Below, piece after piece: positions 5,828 to 13,376 of a stretch of DNA of 15,992 nt (its first letter is position 1; each line of letters opens with the position of its first letter). The stretch comes from JACZQZ01 sp046756945 (lineage in GTDB: Bacteria; Pseudomonadota; Alphaproteobacteria; Rhodospirillales; 2-02-FULL-58-16). A program made the position numbers and the translations under genes. The stretch covers positions 1-15,992 of the forward strand of contig JBHHXI010000070.1 in NCBI GenBank assembly GCA_046756945.1, read 5' to 3'. Below the pieces are notes generated by a model. The model worked only from the letters and a program-made list of their open reading frames with translations. It did no database searches and was not told where the DNA came from.

Positions 5828-6064
5828 ATGGCACCCACCCTGCTCGTGACCAAACTGACGACGAAGGGCCAGACCACGATTCCCAGCAAGGTCCGCAAGG
5901 TCCTCGGCGTCAAGCCCGGTGACCCGGTCATGTTCGCCATCGACGGCGACGTTGTCACCCTGAAGCGGGCCGAACGACTCGATGCTGGCTTCCTCAAGCT
6001 TGCCACGGACAGCTTCTCCGACTGGAACACTCCGGAAGCCGACGAGGCGTTCCGTGACCTATAA
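5828..6064 (+). CDS. AbrB/MazE-type antitoxin
   Basis: This 78-residue protein has a SpoVT-AbrB swapped-hairpin DNA-binding domain at about residues 6-50 (TKLTTKGQTTIPSKVRKVLGVKPGD...VMFAIDGDVVTL, with the hallmark KGQTTIP and LG+KPGD). The C-terminal tail, with DW, TPEADEAFRDL, is the type that wraps and neutralises a MazF/PemK toxin. Its stop overlaps the toxin start by 11 bases, the classic antitoxin-first order. The start ATG 5828 has GGAG ten bases upstream. It should repress its own promoter through the palindrome at 5792-5808. Cellular target pathways are set by the partner toxin. Confidence 0.9.
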   Translation: MAPTLLVTKLTTKGQTTIPSKVRKVLGVKPGDPVMFAIDGDVVTLKRAERLDAGFLKLATDSFSDWNTPEADEAFRDL

Positions 6065-6389
6065 GCGCTGGGATGTCGTCGCCGTCAACTATCCCTTCAT
6101 CGAGGGCGACACCGCCAAGCGGCGCCCCGCCGTGATCGTGTCGACCGACTCGCTCTACGCGGCTCACCGGGTCTACTGGACGGTCATGGTCACCACGGCA
6201 AAGGCCGGTGTCCGCCGTGGCGATATAGCGGTCACCGACCACGAGAAGGCCGGGCTGCCCGAAGACTGCGTCATCCGCGTGCCCCGGCTGACGACCCTGA
6301 GCGACCTCCAGATTTCCCATCGAAGAGGGTCGATTGCCGTGAAGGACCGGAAAGCCGCAACCGCATTGCTGAAGACATACCTGCCGTAA
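6054..6389 (+). CDS. MazF/PemK-type endoribonuclease toxin
   Basis: About 111 residues, starting at GTG 6054 inside the antitoxin's end, with GAGG at 6044-6047 as ribosome site. The frame is open further upstream, but that part is antitoxin sequence in another frame. The fold signature is present: an N-terminal WDVVAVNYPF strand, then KRRPAVIVS (the PemK KxRPAxVxS motif), a central YWTVMVTT strand and VIRVPRLTTLS near the end. Family members cut mRNA at short sequence sites and stop growth when freed from antitoxin. The N-terminal GD motif common in MazF reads WDVVAV here, so it is a divergent subfamily. Cleavage specificity cannot be read from the sequence. Confidence 0.88.
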   Translation: MTYKRWDVVAVNYPFIEGDTAKRRPAVIVSTDSLYAAHRVYWTVMVTTAKAGVRRGDIAVTDHEKAGLPEDCVIRVPRLTTLSDLQISHRRGSIAVKDRKAATALLKTYLP

Positions 6390-6416
6390 GCCGTCGCACC
6401 GCCGGCGATGGTCCGG

Positions 6417-8444
6417 CTAATCCCCCATGGCGCCGCCTTCCCGGCGCTTGTCGGCGCCGCCGGTGAGCCCGCCCTTCGAAACCATGATGCCGTGCAGGCC
6501 GCTGGTCAGGCGCCTGATGGCGACCTTGTGGCCCAGGGCTTCGAGGGCCGGCGCCAGCGCCTCCAGCGGCGTGCCGCGCTCCAGCTCCGTCGGGCCGTTG
6601 CGGTTGACGAAGTGGGGAAGGTCGATGGCCGCCTGGATGTCCAGCTTCCAGTCCAGGGCGGCGGCCAGGGTCTTGGCCACGTACCCGATGATGCGCGACC
6701 CCCCGGGCGAGCCGACCGCCATCATGACCCGGCCCTGGCCGTCGAACACCAGGGTCGGCGCCATGGAGCTGCGCGGCCGCTTGCCGGGCTCAAGGCGGTT
6801 GGCGACGGGCGCGCCGTCCCTTTCGGGCCGGAAGGAGAAATCCGTCAACTGGTTGTTGAGCAGGAAGCCGCGCACCATGATCCGCGAGCCGAACGTGGTT
6901 TCGATGCTGGTGGTCATGGCGACGGCGTTGCCGTTTGCATCGACAACGCTCAGATGGGTGGTCGAGACTCCGCGGGCGGTATCATCGGGGGCGTGCCGGT
7001 TACCGGTCTCCACGCCCGGCATGCCCGGCTGCGCCTTGCCCATGCTGCGCCCGGCCGCGATCTCGCCGGCGCGCAGGCTCAGGTAGCCGGGGTCGAGCAT
7101 GCCCGCCGTCGGCACCGGGACGAAGTCGGGATCGGCGATGTAGGTGTTGCGGTCGGCGAACGCCAGCCGGCTGGCCTCGGCGACCAGGTGGACGGCCTTC
7201 GCCGACAGCGGCGTCAAGGCGCCGAGGTCGAACGCCTGGAGGATGCCGAGGATCTGTAGGGTCGTGATGCCGCCGGACGACGGCGGCCCCATGCCGCAGA
7301 TCAGCCACACCCGGTAGAACAGGCACACGGGGTCGCGCTTCCTGACCTTGTACGCCGCCAGGTCCGCCAGGCGCAGTGTCCCCGGATTGATCCTGGCCTC
7401 GCGCACGGCGCGCACGATGTCGCCGGCGATGGGGCCGGTGTAGAAGGCGTCTGCCCCGCCCCGTGCGATCAGGCGCAGGGTCTCGGCCAGCCGGCGGTTG
7501 GTGAGCATGGTCCCGGCCGGCCTGGCCTCGCCGTCGGCGTCGAAGAAATAGTTTGCCGCGCCGGTGAAGGACTTGAGATTGGCGTCGCGGGCGACCCTGG
7601 TGTGCAGGAGTTCGGACACGGCAAACCCCTCTTCGGCCAGTCTGATCGCCGGCGCGAACAGCGTCGCCCAGGGCAGGCGGCCGTTCTCGCGGTGCGCCGC
7701 CTCCAACATCCTGAGCAGCCCGGGAACGCCGACGGCGAGACCGCCGACGGCGGCCTCGTAGAACTTCATCGGCGCGCCGTCGCCGCGCAGGAACATGTCG
7801 GGGCGCGCCTGGGCGGGCGCCGTTTCGCGGCCGTCATACGCCGCGATGTCGCCGGTCTTGGCATTGAAGTGCATCATGAATCCGCCGCCGCCGAGGCCCG
7901 AGGACTGAGGCTCCACCAGGTTGAGCACCATCTGGGCGGCGATGGCGGCGTCCACGGCGCTGCCGCCGGCGCGCAGCATTTCCAGGCCCGCCTGCGCGGC
8001 CAGGGGATTGGCGGCGGCGATCATGTAGCGCCTGGCGCGCACCGGCGCGCCCGGGGCAGGCGCGGGGAAGGCTTCCGGCTCCGCTTCCGCCGGCGGTGCG
8101 GAAACGGCGGCGATTTCGGGCGGCTCGGGCGCCGTCGAGGGTTCGGGCGCCGCCGGCTGCTCCACCGTCGAGGGTTCGGGCGCCGCCGGTTGCTCCGCCG
8201 TCGAGGGTTCGGGCGCCGCCGGTTGCTCCGCCGTGGCCGCCGCGCCCTGGAGCGAAAGGTCCTCGGGCTCGGCGGCGATTTCAGGCTCCGGCGCCGCGGT
8301 TTCAGAGGCGGCTTGCGGCATCGGCCCCGGTTCCGGCATCGGCGCGCACGCGCCCGCCGCCACCAGGACCGCGGCCAGGGCCGCGCCAAGGGCCAGGCGG
8401 ATTGGCCGGCCGCCCGGCAGCCGGCCGGTGGGCATGTGGTCCAT
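6417..8444 (-). CDS. ggt: Gamma-glutamyltransferase, predicted lipoprotein form
   Basis: A 675-residue Ntn-hydrolase that transfers or hydrolyses the gamma-glutamyl group of glutathione. Residues 14-33 form a signal peptide ending AGAC, so C33 is a probable lipid-anchored cysteine. A Pro/Ala/Glu-rich linker (about 34-137) follows, with three 11-residue repeats (TAEQPAAPEPS), then the GGT domain. The self-cleavage site is STTHLSVVD, making T495 the nucleophile and the N terminus of a 181-residue small subunit. PPSSGGI and GSPGGSRI, two oxyanion/substrate loops, are intact. The start at ATG 8444 is set by AGGGAGAG at 8449-8456, better than the earlier ATG 8516. The exported, anchored enzyme probably acts in the periplasm. 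Whether the linker spans the peptidoglycan is a guess. Confidence 0.93.
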   Translation of the reverse strand: MDHMPTGRLPGGRPIRLALGAALAAVLVAAGACAPMPEPGPMPQAASETAAPEPEIAAEPEDLSLQGAAATAEQPAAPEPSTAEQPAAPEPSTVEQPAAPEPSTAPEPPEIAAVSAPPAEAEPEAFPAPAPGAPVRARRYMIAAANPLAAQAGLEMLRAGGSAVDAAIAAQMVLNLVEPQSSGLGGGGFMMHFNAKTGDIAAYDGRETAPAQARPDMFLRGDGAPMKFYEAAVGGLAVGVPGLLRMLEAAHRENGRLPWATLFAPAIRLAEEGFAVSELLHTRVARDANLKSFTGAANYFFDADGEARPAGTMLTNRRLAETLRLIARGGADAFYTGPIAGDIVRAVREARINPGTLRLADLAAYKVRKRDPVCLFYRVWLICGMGPPSSGGITTLQILGILQAFDLGALTPLSAKAVHLVAEASRLAFADRNTYIADPDFVPVPTAGMLDPGYLSLRAGEIAAGRSMGKAQPGMPGVETGNRHAPDDTARGVSTTHLSVVDANGNAVAMTTSIETTFGSRIMVRGFLLNNQLTDFSFRPERDGAPVANRLEPGKRPRSSMAPTLVFDGQGRVMMAVGSPGGSRIIGYVAKTLAAALDWKLDIQAAIDLPHFVNRNGPTELERGTPLEALAPALEALGHKVAIRRLTSGLHGIMVSKGGLTGGADKRREGGAMGD
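8134..8232. repeat. Three 33-bp tandem repeats inside ggt
   Basis: Three consecutive 33-bp units start at 8134, 8167 and 8200, differing by one or two bases. They encode three copies of an 11-residue Pro/Ala-rich unit in the linker of the gamma-glutamyltransferase. Unit number is an in-frame multiple and could vary between strains by slippage. Confidence 0.9.
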
Positions 8445-8577
8445 GAAACTCTCCCTGGCGTGTCTGTCGGTCATGGTACTCCGGGCCGCGGCGGAAGTGG
8501 AGCGCTTCGTTCCCATTCACGGCCGTGGTTCGGCATCCTTTAAAACCGAATTTGGACATTTTGACGGCAAGGGCGGG

Positions 8578-8583
8578 TAGAAT
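8578..8583 (+). promoter_or_regulatory. Possible -10 element for the CcoQ-like gene
   Basis: TAGAAT matches TATAAT at five of six positions and lies 46 bases before the ATG at 8629. A TTGACG at 8561-8566 is too close (11 bases) to be its partner, and no well-spaced -35 is seen. The promoter may need an activator. Confidence 0.3.
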
Positions 8584-8628
8584 TGCCGTTCTCTTGCGTC
8601 CCGGCGGGGCCTGCGACAGGGAAAGCCC

Positions 8629-8790
8629 ATGGACCTTTCGGCCGTTTTCGACGCCATCGGTGTGCCGGGGATCGTGTGGCTGCTGATCCTCTTTGCCGGG
8701 GTCCTGGCGTGGGCCTTCCGGCCGGGGAGGCGGCGGCCGACGGGCGACGCGCCGGTTCCCTTCGACGACGACGATGGCGGAAAAATGTAA
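8629..8790 (+). CDS. CcoQ/FixQ-like small subunit of cbb3 oxidase, orphan
   Basis: A 53-residue membrane protein. One transmembrane span (about 13-30, PGIVWLLILFAGVLAWAF) is followed directly by RPGRRR and a tail ending DAPVPFDDDD. This order, a span, then W/Y-A-F-RPG-R, then A-x-x-PF with acidic residues, is the pattern of CcoQ/FixQ, the small non-catalytic subunit that stabilises cbb3 cytochrome c oxidase. The ribosome site AGGGAAA sits 8 bases upstream of ATG 8629. No ccoN, ccoO or ccoP lies in the window, which is unusual since ccoQ normally sits between ccoO and ccoP. It lies between ggt and dcd, converging with dcd (37 bp between stops). It could be an extra copy or a paralogue with another partner. 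The call rests on pattern, not alignment. Confidence 0.65.
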   Translation: MDLSAVFDAIGVPGIVWLLILFAGVLAWAFRPGRRRPTGDAPVPFDDDDGGKM

Positions 8791-8827
8791 GGCGCCGGGC
8801 GCGTGCAACAGGGCGCCGCGCGGCGTC

Positions 8828-10000
8828 CTATGCCTCGCCGGGCGGCCTCTTGAACTGCTTGGCCAGGGCCAGGCCCTGGCGCTGGTACGACGAGCCGATG
8901 GCCGCGCCGTACAGCCTTTCGGGGATATCGGTCAGGCGTTCGGGAACCAGCCGGCCCACCACCTGGCCGTCTTCGACCAGGAAGGGCACCTCGTGGGACC
9001 TGACCTCGAGGACGGCCCGCGTCCCCTGTCCGCCGTTTTCCGCATAGCCGAATCCGGGGTCGAAAAACCCCGCGTAGTGGACGCGGAATTCGCCGACCAG
9101 GGTGTCGTAGGCGATCATCTCGGCGGCGTGGTCGGGCGGCACGGTGATCGCTTCCTTGGAGGCCATGATGTAGAAGTCGCCGGGATTGAGGATGAGGCGC
9201 CCGGTTCCTTCCGCACCGATCGGCTCCCAGAAATCCAGGGGGTCGTAATGGTTCGTCTTGTCGACGTCGATGACGTCGGTGTGCTTCCTCGCCTTGTAGC
9301 CGACGATGCCCGATGCCGGATCACCCTGGAGATCGACGGAGACGGCGATTCCCTTCGAGATGTTTTCTTCCCCCGGCTCCGCGTGCACGAGCTGTGTTTC
9401 CTCCTGCAGTTTGCGCGTCGCCGCGTCGGTGGCCAGCGGGCTGCCCTGCTGGATGCGCAACTGGCACAGTTTCGACCCTTCGCGGACGACGACGCTGAAG
9501 GCGCGCGGCGAAATCTCGGCGAACAGCGGCCCCTTATAGGCGCCGCGCACCCGGTCGAACTCGCGGCCCTCGTCGGTGATCAGGCGCGTGAAAATGTCCA
9601 GGCGTCCGATCGAGCTCTTGGGGTTCGCCTTTCCGGAAACCCTTTTCCCCAGCTTGAGGGACTCCATCAACGGAACGATGTAGACGCACCCCTTTTCCAG
9701 GACCGCGCCCCGGGACAGGTCGATTTCATGCATGCCCAGGACTTCGATCTTGTCCCGCACCCGGACCCCGGCGCCGGGGAGAAAGCTGGCGCGCACCCGG
9801 TAGGCCGTGGACGCCAGGCGCAAATCGATGCTGGCCGGCTGGATCTGGTTCTCGGAAATGGCGTGCGTGGCAAGAATGCGTTTCTCCCTGACCAGCGCCT
9901 GGATTTCCTGGTAGGGCAGGATTCCCGTCGAATGGCGCGACAACGACGGCCTGTCGTCCTCGGCCATGTCGGGGAAGAGCAAACTCACGTTCTCAGCCAT
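8828..10000 (-). CDS. dcd: 2'-Deoxycytidine 5'-triphosphate deaminase, double-domain form
   Basis: A 390-residue enzyme that deaminates dCTP to dUTP, feeding thymidylate synthesis. It is twice the length of E. coli Dcd (about 193 residues) and is built of two dUTPase-fold halves. The first half has NPKSSIGRLDIFTRLI (126-141), the substrate-binding serine/arginine motif. The second half has AGFFDPGF (310-317), followed by VLEV with E332 in the position of the usual catalytic glutamate. Two-half dCTP deaminases are typical of alphaproteobacteria. ATG 10000 starts the recognisable protein and has GGAG eleven bases upstream (10012-10015); the open frame further upstream lacks family sequence. A perfect TATAAT on the minus strand at 10169-10174 is a likely promoter element. 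It lies alone between the CcoQ-like and zinc-ribbon genes. Confidence 0.93.
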   Translation of the reverse strand: MAENVSLLFPDMAEDDRPSLSRHSTGILPYQEIQALVREKRILATHAISENQIQPASIDLRLASTAYRVRASFLPGAGVRVRDKIEVLGMHEIDLSRGAVLEKGCVYIVPLMESLKLGKRVSGKANPKSSIGRLDIFTRLITDEGREFDRVRGAYKGPLFAEISPRAFSVVVREGSKLCQLRIQQGSPLATDAATRKLQEETQLVHAEPGEENISKGIAVSVDLQGDPASGIVGYKARKHTDVIDVDKTNHYDPLDFWEPIGAEGTGRLILNPGDFYIMASKEAITVPPDHAAEMIAYDTLVGEFRVHYAGFFDPGFGYAENGGQGTRAVLEVRSHEVPFLVEDGQVVGRLVPERLTDIPERLYGAAIGSSYQRQGLALAKQFKRPPGEA

Positions 10001-10168
10001 GGTGACGCGATCTCCGCGCGGTCGTTGGTGAATATTCGGGCACGCACCTGCGGTCGTGACCAGCCGGCGGCACGCCCCGCCCAGGCCCGTCGGCCGGAGC
10101 GGCGCAGGGACCCGGTCTGCCGTGGCAAGGCCCGGAGCCACCGCAAAAACATCGTTATGGTGCAACGT

Positions 10169-10174
10169 ATTATA
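10169..10174 (-). promoter_or_regulatory. Likely -10 element of dcd
   Basis: The minus strand reads exactly TATAAT in an A/T-rich patch 169 bp upstream of the dcd start. A TGGACC lies upstream with a long 19-base gap, so the -35 is poor. The transcript would have a leader of about 160 nt. Confidence 0.45.
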
Positions 10175-10412
10175 AGACGCATTAATCCCGAATGGTCCAG
10201 AATCAACCCCCGGGGTTGCCCACAATCCGGTGGCGCCCGCCGCCCGGGCGGAACTGACGATACCACGTTTTCCCCGGCTTCCACAGCCGCCGGCCCGCCC
10301 CCGGTTTCGGGGCAGCCGCGGGGCGGGGCGCCGCCGGCGAAAGTGGCCCATATCCGGGCGTCGACGGGGTTGATCGTAATGGAGGCGGGATGCGGCCGCC
10401 GGCTTCCCAGAT

Positions 10413-10433
10413 CAAAACGACCGGGTCGTTTTG
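10413..10433. terminator. Hairpin terminator after the zinc-ribbon gene
   Basis: CAAAACGAC (10413-10421) and GTCGTTTTG (10425-10433) form a perfect 9-bp stem with a CGG loop. Because the stem's outer part is AAAA/TTTT, both strands read a GC stem followed by TTTT. It lies 27 bp after the stop of the zinc-ribbon gene (-), which it probably terminates, and shields dcd from that transcript. Confidence 0.65.
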
Positions 10434-10460
10434 CCTTCCGGCGCCAGGCGCGTTTTGGCA

Positions 10461-10673
10461 TTAAGCGTGGGTGGAGGTTTTCCTGACGCTCCAGTCGGCT
10501 CTCGCGGCGATCTCGAAGGTGTAATAGGCGCTATGGCAACGGATGGAGCAGAATCCGCCTTCACGCGCATCCCCGCTGACCACCCGCGCGCCCTTCCGCA
10601 CATGGGTGCCGCAGTAGGGGCAGATGCGCCTATGCCAAAGGTCGAGAAGGTGAGCCACCTCGGTCGTCGCCAT
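10461..10673 (-). CDS. 70-residue zinc-ribbon protein of unknown function
   Basis: This 70-residue protein has two cysteine pairs: CPYC at about 18-21 and CSIRC at about 42-46, the latter followed by H. Together they form a four-cysteine zinc ribbon. The spacing of about 20 residues between pairs fits the treble-clef or ribbon type. No other domain is present. The ending, ADWSVRKTSTHA, is polar. It starts ATG 10673 with a G-rich but weak ribosome site. A minus-strand promoter (10755-10783) and a terminator (10413-10433) bracket it as a single-gene unit, which supports it being real. It diverges from panB across the DnaA-box cluster. Small zinc ribbons can bind nucleic acid or protein; which applies here is unknown. 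Confidence 0.72.
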   Translation of the reverse strand: MATTEVAHLLDLWHRRICPYCGTHVRKGARVVSGDAREGGFCSIRCHSAYYTFEIAARADWSVRKTSTHA

Positions 10674-10729
10674 GATCGTGCCCCCGGCCGGTGCGTTTGC
10701 CGCAACGCCGGTCCATCCCCGGTTATGCT

Positions 10730-10750
10730 GTCCGGGATTCTGTCCCGGAC
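10730..10750. other. 8-bp hairpin at the predicted 5' end of the zinc-ribbon transcript
   Basis: GTCCGGGA (10730-10737) and TCCCGGAC (10743-10750) pair perfectly around a 5-base loop. It overlaps the start point predicted from the minus-strand promoter, so it may cap or stabilise that mRNA, or be a binding site. Confidence 0.45.
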
Positions 10751-10754
10751 CGGC

Positions 10755-10783
10755 TTAATAACAATTTTCGTGTTACTATTCAA
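10755..10783 (-). promoter_or_regulatory. Promoter of the zinc-ribbon gene
   Basis: The minus strand has TTGAAT (10778-10783) and TATTAA (10755-10760) separated by exactly 17 bases, each matching its consensus at four of six positions. The start codon is 82 bp downstream. The DnaA boxes lie immediately upstream. Confidence 0.5.
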
Positions 10784-10797
10784 TGGCTTGACTGTCC

Positions 10798-10863
10798 CCG
10801 CTTTTTCATAATTATCCCCAATGTTTTCCACAACCGGAACGCAAAAAAGCCGCTTTTTCATAA
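10798..10863 (+). repeat. 14-bp direct repeat, two copies 52 bp apart
   Basis: CCGCTTTTTCATAA occurs at 10798-10811 and 10850-10863 without mismatch. The first copy runs directly into a DnaA-like box (10812-10820), and the second lies 13 bases before the paired DnaA boxes. Repeats interleaved with DnaA boxes are common in replication origins. Confidence 0.8.
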
Positions 10864-10894
10864 CCACCTGGGGATTTTATCCACATTATCCACA
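10812..10894 (+). promoter_or_regulatory. DnaA-box cluster, possible replication origin
   Basis: Two perfect DnaA boxes, TTATCCACA, lie head to tail at 10877-10885 and 10886-10894 with no gap. Two more sites match 8 of 9 positions: TTATCCCCA (10812-10820) and TTTTCCACA (10824-10832). All four point the same way. The DNA around is A/T-rich compared with the rest of the window, including TTAATAACAATTTTCG at 10755-10770, a possible unwinding stretch. Chromosomal oriC, a secondary origin or a DnaA-regulated promoter would all fit. No dnaA, hemE, parA or repC gene lies nearby to decide. Confidence 0.65.
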
Positions 10895-11090
10895 GCGGGC
10901 CCGTCCGGGTGATCTCCAGGGCCGGACGCCGGCGGCGGCGGGTCCCGTAAAACCCCTTGCGAAGACGAACCCGGGGTTTAGTCTACGGCGATGCCGGCGG
11001 CGGGCGGGGTAGCGCCGGCCCATCCGGCATCCGCGGCCGCGCGCCAGGACCGGCACGGCGCACAGGCGGCGAAGCCACTTCGGAGTATCG

Positions 11091-11928
11091 GTGTTGGACG
11101 AACCGGTCAGGACACGACGGATCACCGTTCCCGATCTGCGGGCGCGCAAGGGCGGCATTCCCATTGTCAGCCTCACCGCCTACACCACGCCCATGGCGCG
11201 CCTGCTGGATGCCCAGGTGGACATGCTGCTGGTCGGCGATTCCCTGGGCATGGTGCTGTACGGCATGGACACCACGTTGGGCGTCACCCTGGACATGATG
11301 ATCGCCCACGGGGCCGCCGTGGTGCGGGGGGCGCAAACGGCCTGTGTCATCGTCGACATGCCGTTCGCGTCCTATCAGGAGTCCCCGGCCGCCGCGTTCC
11401 GCTCCTGCGCGCGGGTGATGGCGGAGACGGGCGCGGCCGGGGTCAAGCTGGAGGGCGGCACCGAGATGGCGGAGACCATCGGCTTCCTGACCAGGCGCGG
11501 CGTTCCCGTGCTCGGCCACGTCGGGCTTCTGCCCCAGTCGGTGCACACCGCCGGAGGATACCACGCCCACGGCAAGGACGAGGCGGCGTCCGCCGCCATC
11601 CTGGCCGACGCGCACGCCGTCGCCGAGGCCGGCGCCTTCGCCATGGTCATCGAGGGGACGGTGGAGCCCCTGGCCCGCGACATCACCGCCGCCGTCGCCG
11701 TGCCGACCATCGGCATCGGCGCCTCGCCCGCCTGCGACGGGCAGATCCTGGTCACCGAGGACGTGGTCGGGCTGTTCACCCGGTTCACGCCCAGGTTCGT
11801 CAAACGCTACGCCGAGCTCGGCGAGCAGGTGGAGAGGGCGGCGGCGGCCTATGCCGAGGACGTGCGGGCGCGCCGCTTTCCCGGCCCGGAGCACTGCTTC
11901 GGCGTCAAGAAGCCGGGAAAAGGCCGCC

Positions 11929-11936
<8 letters not shown>
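11091..11936 (+). CDS. panB: 3-Methyl-2-oxobutanoate hydroxymethyltransferase
   Basis: A 281-residue TIM-barrel enzyme that adds a hydroxymethyl group from methylene-tetrahydrofolate to ketoisovalerate, giving ketopantoate, the first step of pantothenate and CoA synthesis. The metal and substrate residues are in place: D50 in VGDSLGM, D89 in VDMPF and E121 in KLEGG. The catalytic glutamate is E188 in VIEGTVEP. GHVGLLPQSVHTAGGY (142-157) and PTIGIGASPACDGQ are conserved. The start is GTG 11091 with GGAG at 11082-11085. panC starts within its last 8 bases, so the two are translationally coupled. Length is normal; the C-terminal tail is basic (KKPGKGRRG). Confidence 0.97.
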
Positions 11937-12810
<874 letters not shown>

Positions 12811-12846
12811 CGGCGGTCACATTCGTCGGCGCGCCGGAGGGACGGT

Positions 12847-13338
12847 ATGAAAAAACTGATTGTCACATTTTTCCTTGGCGGCCTCCTTGGGGGTGGCCTG
12901 GGCTTCGCCGTCGGCATCTTCGTTTACCCTTACATTTTCCTCGCCGACATCGTCGCCATGGAAAAGGTCGAGGGCGCCGAAACCAAGCGCATCGTCGCCA
13001 CCGGCACCTTTATCCATGCCAACCCGTCGGACCCTATCCACTACGGCAAGGGCGCGGTCACGGTTTATGACGACACGCTGCACCTGGAGGGCGACTTCGA
13101 GGTCGGCCCGGGCCCCAAATACCATGTGTACCTGATGCCCGGCGATACCGTGACCCCCTCATCGGACGTGGAAAATACGATGTTCGTCGATCTCGGACGC
13201 CTCAAGGCGTTCAAGGGCAGCCAGAACTACGGTATCCCCCGGGGCGTTACCCTATCCGGCTACGGCAGCGTCATCATCTGGTGTGAACAATTCGGTGTCC
13301 TGATCTCGCCGGCCAGGCTCGATTTCCGCGACGCCTGA
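12847..13338 (+). CDS. Membrane-anchored DM13-domain protein
   Basis: A 163-residue protein with an N-terminal hydrophobic anchor (about 4-35, FFLGGLLGGGLGFAVGIFVYPYIF) and a single DM13 domain (about 48-160). DM13 marks include ATGTFIHANPSDPIHYGKG, the HLEGDFEVGPGPKYHVYL strands, FKGSQNYGIP and VIIWCEQFGV with the conserved C146. DM13 is thought to be an electron-transfer or redox domain of the DOMON superfamily type, but its role is not established. The domain would sit on the periplasmic side. ATG 12847 has GGAGG at 12836-12840. It follows panC by 36 bp and precedes yqaA by 38 bp, so it is probably in the pan operon, without an obvious metabolic link. Confidence 0.88.
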   Translation: MKKLIVTFFLGGLLGGGLGFAVGIFVYPYIFLADIVAMEKVEGAETKRIVATGTFIHANPSDPIHYGKGAVTVYDDTLHLEGDFEVGPGPKYHVYLMPGDTVTPSSDVENTMFVDLGRLKAFKGSQNYGIPRGVTLSGYGSVIIWCEQFGVLISPARLDFRDA

Positions 13339-13376
13339 CGCCGGTTGCCCCATCCGGACCCGGCGGGATACATCAC

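Larger units (their letters stand above)
10001..10460. other. Non-coding spacer upstream of dcd
   Basis: No gene is supported here. The stretch holds the dcd ribosome site and leader, a TATAAT on the minus strand (10169-10174) in a short A/T-rich patch, and a hairpin terminator at 10413-10433. The remaining G/C-rich sequence keeps several frames open by composition alone. Confidence 0.6.
10674..11090. other. Divergent intergenic region with origin-like signals
   Basis: This 417-bp spacer has no gene. From left to right it holds an 8-bp hairpin (10730-10750), a minus-strand promoter (10755-10783), the 14-bp direct repeats and DnaA boxes (10798-10894), and a G/C-rich stretch leading to panB. 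A weak plus-strand pair, TTGCGA (10957-10962) and TAGTCT (10979-10984) at 16-base spacing, is the only panB promoter candidate seen. Confidence 0.6.

Noticed and set aside
6408..7259. 283-residue plus-strand frame antisense to ggt
   Set aside because: A shadow of the gamma-glutamyltransferase; rich in Gly, Arg and Gln with no motifs.
8134..8232. CRISPR-like array
   Set aside because: The 33-bp units are directly adjacent without spacers and lie in frame inside ggt.
10001..10351. N-terminal extension of the dCTP deaminase
   Set aside because: The frame is open but the added 117 residues have no family similarity, cover the TATAAT promoter, and lack a ribosome site.
10364..10384. Second FNR-like site (TTGAT-N4-ATGGA at about 10369)
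   Set aside because: Only one half-site is intact; the other half has two mismatches in the conserved bases.
8693..10486. 597-residue plus-strand frame antisense to dcd
   Set aside because: It runs opposite the dCTP deaminase, whose motifs are unambiguous, and resembles no protein family.
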